A DNA stretch of 64,000 nucleotides from Stentor roeselii. Taxonomy: Eukaryota > Ciliophora > Heterotrichea > Heterotrichida > Stentoridae. Numbering within the stretch: position 1 is the first letter of the stretch; each line of letters begins with the position of its first letter. Below, piece after piece: positions 1 through 8,781 of the stretch. Both the position numbers and the translations under genes were made by a program. A model generated the notes under the pieces. The model did not search any database. It saw only the letters and a program-made list of their open reading frames with translations, and had not been told where the DNA came from. The DNA lies in contig RSEH01000038.1 in NCBI GenBank assembly GCA_006503475.1, positions 1-64,000 of the forward strand, written 5' to 3'.

Positions 1-150
1 ATTTTGACGAATCTGAAAAAAATAAATATACTGAAGTTTCTTCCTCGTTTTGAGTTAAGTAACTATATATAAACTATCATAAAACTCATAAGAATTTTCA
101 TTAAGAATACAAAATACAGTTATATGTTTTAAAATAACTAATTATTCTAA

Positions 151-2448
151 TTAACTAATTATTGTTATCAACTGTTCTAATAAAATCCCTATCTTTTGCT
201 TAGTATCAATTTCTTCTATTGAATCGTATAAAAATCTTAAAATCTGTGATTCATATATCCCTTCGATATCAAGCCTTTTATTTTGAGTTTTGGAATAAAA
301 GTTTTTAAGGATTGTTTTAGCTTCATCGTTTAGATGCTTAATCTTATATTTTAAATATACAAATTTAACAAGATATATTGATAATTTCAATGCTGTCTTA
401 GATTTTTTTTTAAATTCAAATTTTGTGAGAAGTTTACTAACAATTAATGGTAGTTGCTCCTCAATTTTAATTTTGCTTTTATAATATTCATTATTGTATT
501 TTTGAATAAATATCGCTAATTTTGCATCTTTAAATAGTAATTTGATATTTTCTCTTGCAATGATGCACTTATAAAGATTTTCATGTAGAATATATAACAA
601 TTTGTTCCAATAAGAAATCATAAAAATATTACTTCTGTATACAGCTACTAGATATTTTTCATACTCTATAAAGTATAAACCTATAATTTTCGAGTTGTCA
701 TAACATAAAATGAAATCGTCTCTACTCTCTGATATGTTCCAAAATGAAATACTCCCATTATCATTACATTTAATAGTATATAATCCATTGTTAGTAAGCT
801 TTCTTATATTAGTAATTGAATATTTTTGTGGTTTAAAAGTTCGTGTCAAGTTTTCAATTTTATAATTGATGTTTACATTAGTATTCTTATTCAAATTTAA
901 ATCTACTTCTTGATTTTTTAATTTCCATATATGAAATTTATTGTTGAATGATCCAGTAACCAGATAATTTCCATGAGAAGAGTAAGAACAGCAAAATACC
1001 CAATCTGAATATCCATTAAGAGTGAAATCTTCTCTATGCTCTTTTAAATTCCAGATTTTAACTGTTTTGTCGTATGATCCAGTTGCCAGATAATTTCCAT
1101 CAGGAGAGTAAGAACAGCAAGGAACCGAACCTGAATGTCCATTAAGAGAGAACTCTTCTTTTTGCTCTTTTATATTCCAGATTTTAACTGTTTTATTTTC
1201 TGATCCAGTTGCCAGATAATTTCCATCAGGAGAGTAAGAACAACAAAATACCCAATCTGAATGTCCATTAAGAGAGAACTCTTCTCTTCGCTCTTTTATA
1301 TTCCAAATTTTAACTGTTTTGTCATGTGATCCAGTTGCCAGATAACTTCCATCAGGAGAGTAAGAACAACAAGTTACCCACGCTGAATGTCCAATCAGAG
1401 TTAACTCTTCTCTTCGCTCTTTTATATTCCAGATTTTAACTGTTGTATCAAATGATCCCGTTGCCAGATAACTTCCATCAGGATAGTAAGAACAGCAAGA
1501 TACCGAATTTAAATGTTCATTCAGAGAGAACTCTTCTCTTCGCTCTTTTATATTCCAAATTTTAACTGTTTTGTTTTTTGATCCAGCTGCCAGATAATTT
1601 CCATCAGGAGAGTAACAACAGCAAAGAAACAAATCTGAATGATTACTCAGAGTTAACTCTTCTCTTTGCTCTTTTATATTCCAGATTTTAACTGTTTCGT
1701 CTTGTGATCCAGTTGCCAGATAACTTCCATTAGGAGAGTAAGAACAGCAAAGAACCGAACCTGAATGTCCATAAACAGTGAACTCTTCTCTTCTATTTCT
1801 TATATTCCAGATTTTAACTATTTTTTGTCCTGATCCAGTTGCCAGATAATTTCCATCAGGAGAGTAACAACAGCAAAATACCCAACCTGAATATCCATTA
1901 AGAGAGAACTCTTCTCTTCGCTCTTTTATATTCCAAATTTTAACTGTTTTGTCATATGATCCAGTTGCCAGATAACTTCCATCAGGAGAGTAAGAACAAC
2001 AAGTTACCCACGCTGAATGTCCATTCAGAGTTAACACTTCACTTCGCTCTTTTATATTCCAAATTTTAACTGTTTTGTCATGTGATCCAGTTGCCAGATA
2101 ATTTCTATCAGGAGAGTAAGAACAGCAAGATATCGAAGCTGAATGTTCATTCAGAGTTAACTCTTCTCTTTGCTCTTTTATATTCCAAATTTTAACTGTT
2201 TTGTCGAATGATCCAGTTGCCAGATAATTTCCATCTGGAGAGTAAGTACAACAAGATACCAACGCTGAATGTCCTCCTTTTTCAAAGACTTTCATCGGCC
2301 ATGAATATGTTTTTTCTTTATATTTTGAATACCTTTTATAGTACTTATATATCTTCTTTTGAAGTTTAGCTTCTTTATTGTCATCATTATCTCCAGGAAT
2401 TTTGAGTATTTCTTCTCTCGCTACTATGCATGAACCAGATTTTGCCAT
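151..2448 (-). CDS. WD40-repeat protein with 11 near-identical repeats (paralogue A)
   Basis: A 765-residue protein. A short basic N-terminus (residues 28-52, rich in K and Y, ending in YSWPM) is followed by eleven WD repeats of 42 residues each (about 60-521), every one a variant of CCSYSPDGNYLATGS...KTVKIWNIKE. A C-terminal part of about 240 residues follows, with one or two degenerate propeller blades (SISFWNISES) and then a helical tail of unknown type. The repeats are almost identical except at two short windows per repeat: the four residues before CC and the three or four after GS. The start at MAKS is shared with the paralogue at 4452-6377. WD propellers bind proteins; nothing shows the partner. 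No signal peptide or membrane segment is visible, so a cytosolic role is likely. The stop is TAA. The gene is certain, the function is not. Confidence 0.85.
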   Translation of the reverse strand: MAKSGSCIVAREEILKIPGDNDDNKEAKLQKKIYKYYKRYSKYKEKTYSWPMKVFEKGGHSALVSCCTYSPDGNYLATGSFDKTVKIWNIKEQREELTLNEHSASISCCSYSPDRNYLATGSHDKTVKIWNIKERSEVLTLNGHSAWVTCCSYSPDGSYLATGSYDKTVKIWNIKERREEFSLNGYSGWVFCCCYSPDGNYLATGSGQKIVKIWNIRNRREEFTVYGHSGSVLCCSYSPNGSYLATGSQDETVKIWNIKEQREELTLSNHSDLFLCCCYSPDGNYLAAGSKNKTVKIWNIKERREEFSLNEHLNSVSCCSYYPDGSYLATGSFDTTVKIWNIKERREELTLIGHSAWVTCCSYSPDGSYLATGSHDKTVKIWNIKERREEFSLNGHSDWVFCCSYSPDGNYLATGSENKTVKIWNIKEQKEEFSLNGHSGSVPCCSYSPDGNYLATGSYDKTVKIWNLKEHREDFTLNGYSDWVFCCSYSSHGNYLVTGSFNNKFHIWKLKNQEVDLNLNKNTNVNINYKIENLTRTFKPQKYSITNIRKLTNNGLYTIKCNDNGSISFWNISESRDDFILCYDNSKIIGLYFIEYEKYLVAVYRSNIFMISYWNKLLYILHENLYKCIIARENIKLLFKDAKLAIFIQKYNNEYYKSKIKIEEQLPLIVSKLLTKFEFKKKSKTALKLSIYLVKFVYLKYKIKHLNDEAKTILKNFYSKTQNKRLDIEGIYESQILRFLYDSIEEIDTKQKIGILLEQLITIIS
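885..2271 (-). repeat. Eleven tandem 126-bp WD40-coding repeats
   Basis: The 42-codon unit occurs eleven times head to tail inside the WD40 gene. Units are near-identical in DNA as well as protein, which suggests recent expansion or ongoing homogenisation rather than old, diverged propeller blades. Confidence 0.85.
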
Positions 2449-2589
2449 TTATAGACTTAGATTTCAAGCAAAAGTATAACTTAATCAGTTTTTACTAAAT
2501 CTTATGAAAAGTTATAACTATCTATCTTCTATTGTAATAGTAGTTTACTACTCTTGTAAATTCAATAAATAAAACTTCAAGTTTTTTCC

Positions 2590-3010
2590 ATGGCTAGGCA
2601 AACAATTTAAGAGTTTACCAATTAACTCACTTTGTTTTTTAAATCAAATATTGATTTATGAAGCGAGTTTAGATTAATCTTCATTCAAATCCTCGCAATA
2701 AACTTAAAATCCAAATTGTCAGTTATATATTATTCTTCTATTTAATCTAAAGAGGATTTGATATATTAGGACTTTTTTCTGTTAGATCATCAATTATCAT
2801 CTAAGTATCGATTATTTTACTCTGATTGGCGTTTCCATCAGTATTCAAAAATTTGATGAGAAACTTGAATGGCAATGTTTGATCTTTATATTATTTGTCT
2901 GATGTTAATAAATCTAGCTTTTACTTGCTTATGTATATGATGTAGAATTTTTACCTTTTGAACTAATTGACATAGGTTTATATTAAAAAGCTTTAAGATT
3001 TAATTAGAGA
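2590..3010 (+). repeat. Direct duplication, copy 1
   Basis: About 420 bp matching 3420-3835 in order with small indels. Shared landmarks include AGTTTAGATTAATCTT, the TATATTAGG...CTTTTTTCTGTT block, CCATCAGTATTC and GATGAGAAACTTGAATG. By eye roughly four fifths of positions agree. It lies just upstream of the first WD40 gene. Confidence 0.75.
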
Positions 3011-3419
3011 ATTAGTATATTTCTTAAAGTTTTAGATGAATTTCTTATGGGGACTTAAACAGGAGTTCTATCGATATTCTAAGTGTCAATTTGTTTTTTT
3101 TGTGCATTCAAACTTTTTTTATTATATTCTAAGGTATTTTATATTATTTCATTTTAAATCTTGATTTTAATAGTTTGAAGTTATATTTAATGATTTCGAT
3201 TTTGTTTAATCTGGTACTAATAATGAAGTATCAAATGTTATTCATTATATGCTTAGGTATTTTGAATAAGGAACTAAAATGATTCATTTATGATTAGAAT
3301 ATTCTATATTAAAGAGTGAAATATTCATTTAAATGAGGATTTGTAATATAGAGACAAAATAGACACAAGAATTTGAAATGCAATCCTCATTTCTAAAATA
3401 AATTTCAGATGAATTTATT

Positions 3420-3835
3420 GGTGGTAGGCAATTCAAAAAGTTTACTAATTAATTAGTTTGTCTTTTTAAATAAAATATTCATTTATTCAGCAAGTTTAGA
3501 TTAATCTTTATTGAAATCCTTACAAAAAACTTCAATGTCGGAATTTTCAGTTATAAATTATTCTTCTAACTTAATCTATAGATGATTTTATATATTAGGG
3601 TCTTTTTTTCTGTTTTATCATAAATTATCATCTAAGTAATGATTAGCCTTTCCATCAGTATTCGAAAATATGATGAGAAACTTGAATGACAATTGTTGAT
3701 CTTTGATTTATGTGATGTTAATAACTCTAGGTTTCCTTCCTTATGAACATGGTGTGCAATTTTATCTTTTAATTAATTGGCATAAGGTTTTATTAAAGAG
3801 CTTTAAGATTTAAATTAGAAGACAAAGTAGAATCA
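3420..3835 (+). repeat. Direct duplication, copy 2
   Basis: Second copy of the block at 2590-3010, in the same orientation about 410 bp further on. It has no open frame of note. The copies probably reflect the same local duplication activity that made the two WD40 genes. Confidence 0.75.
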
Positions 3836-4451
3836 TACGATATAGTTCAAATAAAGTATTAAAATTACATCATCAACTTATTAAAAAAAGATCAAGACTA
3901 AAAGAACAAGATAAATTATCAACAAAAATTTAAATCCAAAATTACATTTTATTTTGTAAGGATATAACTAGTTTTTAAAAAATGTTAATCTGGAAACTTA
4001 TGAGCCTGAATATGATGTTAACCAGATATTTAGATTTTTAACTACTCGTGTAGGTGATAGGAATGTAACAAGGATTTATAATTAAATATTTAGATTTTAT
4101 GTTTTTGTCACAAATATTAAAGCGTGTTTAATTAAAAATATATTATCCATTTAATATTTCCGATCTAAATTTAACTATTAAATAATATATCACATTAAGG
4201 TTAATTTAATTGCTCTCACTGGTCAAAACTTCAACGAGAACGTTTTTAAGAAAATTTTCATATTGTTTATTGAACATATTTTACTCATTCTTTCTGCTCA
4301 ATTAGTCAGTTCTCTCAAAATAAATTTCTCATGTTTTAATATTTGTTCATTGATTAATTTATAACGAAAACTGATCAGTATTTAAAGATCTTCTTTGAAA
4401 TGCAATGCTTATCAATATAAAAAAATCTTAGTATTTCTAAGACCACTAATT

Positions 4452-6377
4452 CTAATTAACTAATAATTTTATTAGCTCATCTAATAAAATCCCTATCTTT
4501 TGCTTAGCATCAAATTCTGCTATTGAATGATATAAAAAAAATAAAATCTGTGATTCATATGTCTCTTCAATATCAAGCCTTTTATTTTGAAATTCGGAAT
4601 GAAATTTCATTATTATTCTTTGAGCTCCATCGTTAAGGTGCTTAATCCTATAATTCAAATTTGCAAATTTAATAACATATATTGATAATTTCAGAGCTGT
4701 CTTAGATCTTTTTTGAAGATCAAATTTTATCAGAAGTTTACTAATGATCAATTGCAGTCGCTCCTTAATGCTAACTTTGCTTTTATCATATTCATTATAG
4801 TAGTTTTGAATAAATAGAGCTAGTTTTGCATCTTTAAATAGTAATTTAATATTTTCTCTTTGAATGATGCACTTAAAAAGATTTTCATTTAAAATATATA
4901 ATAATTTGTTCCAATAGCTTATCTTAAAAAAATTACTTCTGTATACAGCTACTAGATATTTTTCATTCTCTATAAAGTAGAGACCTATCATTTTCGAGGT
5001 ATCATAACATAAAATGAAATCTTCTCTACTTTCTGATATGTTCCAAAATGAAATACTCCCATTATCATTACATTTAATAGCATATAATCCATCGTAAGTA
5101 GGCTTTCCGATATCAGTAATAAAATATTTTTGAGGTTTATTAATTCGCTTCAAGCATTCAAGTTTATGATCGATGTTTACATTAGATTGATTATTCAAAT
5201 TGAAATCTAATTTTTGCTTTTTTAATTTCCAGATATGAAATTTATAGTCGTCTGATCCAGTTACCAGATAATTTCCATCAGGAGAGTAAGTACAGCAAGA
5301 TATCTTAGCTGAATTTCCATTCAGAGTAAACTCTTCTCTCTGCTCTTTTATATTCCAAATTTTAATAGTTTTGTCTTGTGATCCAGTTGCCAGATAGTTT
5401 CCAACAGGAGAGTAAGAACAGCAATGTACCCATTCTGAATATCCATTCAGAGTGATCTCTTCTCTCTGCTCTTTTATATTCCAGATTTTAACCTCCTTAT
5501 AAGATCCAGTTGCTACATATATTCCATCAGGAGAGTAAGAACAGCAAGATACCCAACCCGAATTTCCATTCAGAGTAAACTCTTCTCTTCGTTCTTTTAT
5601 ATTCCAGATTTTTAATTCACCTTTTTTAAAGAAGAACCCTGATCCAGTTGCCAGATAATTTCCATCGGGAGAGTAGCAACAACAATTTACCCAACTCGAA
5701 TGTCCATTCAGATTAAATTCTTCTCTTTGTTCTTTTATATTCCAGATTTTAACTGTTGAGTCTTTTGAACCAGCTGCCAGATAATTTCCATCAGGAGAGT
5801 AACAACAGCAATCAACACATCCCATATTCAGATTACACTCTTCTCTTTGCTCTTCTATATTCCAGATTTTCACTGTTTTATCTTTTGATCCAGTTGCCAG
5901 ATAATTTCCAACAGGAGAATAAGAACAGCAATATACCCAAGCTGAATGTCCATTCAGACGAAACTCTTCTCTTTGCTCTTTTATATTCCAGATTTTAACT
6001 GATCCGTCAAATGATCCAGTTGCCAGATAATTTCCATCAGGAGAGTAAGAACAGCAGTGTATCCAAGCTGAATGTCCATTCACAGCGAACTCTTCTTTTT
6101 GCTCTTTTATATTCCAGATTTTAACTTGACCTGTTTTATTAGAGATTTCATATGATCCAGTCGCCAGATAATTTCCATCAGGAGAATAAGAACAGCAATT
6201 TACGAATTCTGAATGTCTTCCCACAACAACATTCATTGGCCATGAATAGACTTGTTCTTGGTATTTTGAATACTGTGTGTAGTACTTATATATCTTCTTT
6301 TGTAGTTTGACTGATTCACTTACATCATTCTGTTCAGGATTATCAAATTTATCTTCTCTTGGGGGAGATTTTGCCAT
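4452..6377 (-). CDS. WD40-repeat protein with 8 near-identical repeats (paralogue B)
   Basis: A 641-residue paralogue of the gene at 151-2448. The start is placed at MAKSPPRED (ATG 6375-6377), matching the MAKS start of paralogue A; an in-frame ATG 33 bp further upstream gives an 11-residue extension not shared by A. Order: basic N-terminus ending in YSWPM, eight WD repeats (about residues 55-396), then the same C-terminal region as A. Repeats 1 and 5 carry four to five extra residues between GS and KIW. The three-repeat difference accounts for nearly all of the length difference from A (765 against 641). Probably a protein-binding propeller in the cytosol. Stop TAG. Confidence 0.85.
   Translation of the reverse strand: MAKSPPREDKFDNPEQNDVSESVKLQKKIYKYYTQYSKYQEQVYSWPMNVVVGRHSEFVNCCSYSPDGNYLATGSYEISNKTGQVKIWNIKEQKEEFAVNGHSAWIHCCSYSPDGNYLATGSFDGSVKIWNIKEQREEFRLNGHSAWVYCCSYSPVGNYLATGSKDKTVKIWNIEEQREECNLNMGCVDCCCYSPDGNYLAAGSKDSTVKIWNIKEQREEFNLNGHSSWVNCCCYSPDGNYLATGSGFFFKKGELKIWNIKERREEFTLNGNSGWVSCCSYSPDGIYVATGSYKEVKIWNIKEQREEITLNGYSEWVHCCSYSPVGNYLATGSQDKTIKIWNIKEQREEFTLNGNSAKISCCTYSPDGNYLVTGSDDYKFHIWKLKKQKLDFNLNNQSNVNIDHKLECLKRINKPQKYFITDIGKPTYDGLYAIKCNDNGSISFWNISESREDFILCYDTSKMIGLYFIENEKYLVAVYRSNFFKISYWNKLLYILNENLFKCIIQRENIKLLFKDAKLALFIQNYYNEYDKSKVSIKERLQLIISKLLIKFDLQKRSKTALKLSIYVIKFANLNYRIKHLNDGAQRIIMKFHSEFQNKRLDIEETYESQILFFLYHSIAEFDAKQKIGILLDELIKLLVN
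5190..6215 (-). repeat. Eight tandem WD40-coding repeats
   Basis: Same 42-codon unit as in the neighbouring gene, eight copies, of which two are lengthened by a few codons. The last unit (ending FHIWKLKKQ) corresponds to the last unit of the other gene, so copies were gained or lost internally. Confidence 0.85.
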
Positions 6378-8781
6378 AATAAGACTTAAATTTTCAGGAA
6401 AAAACAGCACTAAAGCCTATAATTTTTAAATATTAACAGCTCTAATAATCTATCTTCTCTTGAAATAGTAGTTAACAGCTCTACTAAAACATACAAAATT
6501 CATTTAAATGCTTCAAAAGTAACCAGAACTTTCAAAATGGAGTTTTTGGAGTAATTTACGCAAACTATCTCAAAGAAATTATTCCTTAAACTACCCTAGT
6601 TAAAGCTGAGAATTTCAACAAGTACTTGGAAATTTGGCAAAAATAAATCATCAAAATGGTGAAATAATCTCGAGTTCAGGGCAAAATTTCTGTAAGTTAG
6701 GAGTATAAATTGTTTTATTTTAATGATCTTAAAAGCCCAAATAATCTTCTGTAACAACATCCCGCTGAATCTCTTTAATTAGTCTTTCATTGTATGTATT
6801 CATATGACTTGATTCATCGAAGTTTTTCTAAAGTAATTTTTTTTCTTTTATGCCTCAATCTTTCCTTCATTTCTTAATTTAAATAATAGTATTTTTCAGG
6901 TAGAACTTAGCTCTTTGAAACATAATTTAACAGCTCTACTCAATCCATCAAAGATCATGCAAAAGTTTCTTATAGAAATAGTTTATTTAACAAAGATGCT
7001 CTAAAATCGACTAATATCTAATATACTGGGGGAAGTATAGCCCAAGATTCAAATCTTTATTGAATCGGAGACCATATTTGCAAATCCAGGGTCTTGTGAG
7101 ATCATTTGTCTACATCTTGATAAATGCTTAAGTTTTTCATAAATCTTTAGAACTAGATATAATTTTAATCAAAATTTCTTGAACTTTGATGAATATTATC
7201 GAATTTAGTTTGATTGAGTTTATTAAATCATACTCAGGGTTGCAGGCAAATTAGATAGTTAGATCAGGTTTTAAATTGCAAGGACAAGTAGATGCATTAG
7301 ATTTTATCAAAGAAAGTAAAGAGCTATGATATAAGTATTCTTAATTTTTTATTTACAAAATTATTCTAACTTTTACAAAAACTACAATTGATTTTATCTT
7401 AAAATATAAGAGCTATTTAAATACGAAATTTATAATCATCATCTAATTACAATAATTTTCTGAATATTAAATACCTTGCATATCATTTATTAATATTAGG
7501 AAAAATTTGGTAACTCATTTAAACATCATAAGTAATTTAAATAATCAACTTTTTTGGTATGTTTTTGCTAGTCTGTTCAGTCATTTGATTACATTTTTCG
7601 CGTGTGATCCTGATGATTTAATTTGAATATTTTGAATAAATATCTTTAATTCGTTTTCTATTGATTAGATAAGATATTTATGAAATAAAATTTGTTTAGA
7701 AGAGATAAAATCGTAGTTTTTTTAACCTCTGGTAATTTTTTCCGAGTACCCGATGTTGAGTTACTGGATTATTTAACGAAAATTAACTCGTTTATATACT
7801 AAAACATTCTAATACGTCAGAAATAGTCAAGTTAACAATTATAGAGTTCTCAATAATTCACAATATATCTAAAAAATTAAAATATATTTCTCTAAAAAGT
7901 AATTTCTAGCAACTCAAAGTTTAAACCTAATTCTGAATCTTGAAATCCAGAATAACAATAACACAATGAATCACTTTACTCAAAGCAAATACCATCAATA
8001 CATAATAAAGTTCTGATATTTTTTTATCCTTTTAGTAACATACATGAAATCAAGACAATATTCTCAATCCTCTAATCCTCCAGCATGATGTGCTTGATGA
8101 AATTAATTTAAAACTCGGGACTTATAATAGTATTAAACCTCAAATAAACTAATCTAATAATCAATATATTTTTGAACTATTTGATATAAAGAGTCATTAA
8201 GCTAATCTTGAACTAAGAAAAAAAAAACCTATCTAAAAATCCACAAATAATAATAGAAAAAATTTACTAGTTTCTTTAATTTATGAAATATTTAAACATC
8301 ATTTTGTTCTGCATCCTCTTCTAGGAATACATTACAAGAATAATTGACATTCGCAAGATAATCAGTGTGAAAATAGGTCAGATACTTAAAGTAATCGTTG
8401 AATGATTTAGTTTAACTATCGTTAAAACTAGGAGATTCAATATTGAATTCAAGTAAATTAATAGCATATTTTGGATAAGCCTATTGTTATGAATGAAGGT
8501 TTGATTACTTAACATGCTTATCATGTAATTAGTTTTGGAGGATTACTGAATTACCTTGAGTATATGTGAATAGTCTTAATTCATGTACTATCAAACCAGT
8601 TAAAATTTTTCCCAAGAGTAATAATTCCCAAGAACCCCTAACCCTCCTAATTTTCCATGACCTACCCTGAGACCCTCTCTAATGATCCAACTCAAACTTT
8701 CCTAATCCAATCCTCATGCTCCCAATCCTATTTCACATCCCATACTTTCAAGCATTCCTGTGCCATTGTTGAATCAATAAA
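6378..8781. other. 2.4-kb AT-rich gap
   Basis: No gene supported. The first 150 bp resemble the upstream region of the other WD40 gene (shared TCTATCTTCT...AATAGTAGTT and CTCTACT motifs), so they probably hold paralogue B's promoter. The last 150-170 bp are C-rich and G-poor, unlike the rest. No tRNA-like fold was recognised. Confidence 0.4.
8600..8780 (+). promoter_or_regulatory. C-rich, G-poor segment upstream of the GH31 gene
   Basis: About 170 bp immediately before the ATG at 8782 are rich in C, T and A but nearly free of G on the plus strand, including CCCCTAACCCTCC at 8635-8647. By position it is a 5' flank or promoter; no specific factor site is recognised. Confidence 0.3.

Larger units (their letters stand above)
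2449..4451. other. 2.0-kb AT-rich gap between the two WD40 genes
   Basis: No complete gene is visible. It holds a diverged direct duplication (about 2590-3010 and 3420-3835). Between about 3832 and 4165 on the plus strand there are coding-like stretches, the best being a run around 3980-4090 with a mixed, non-AT-trivial amino-acid content. A possible 16-nt intron (GTAAGGATATAACTAG, 3959-3974) would join two frames there, but in-frame TAA codons remain, so at best this is a gene relic. Confidence 0.4.

Noticed and set aside
5756-5998. Plus-strand open frame inside the second WD40 gene
   Set aside because: Shadow of the repeated WD-coding DNA, with no independent support.
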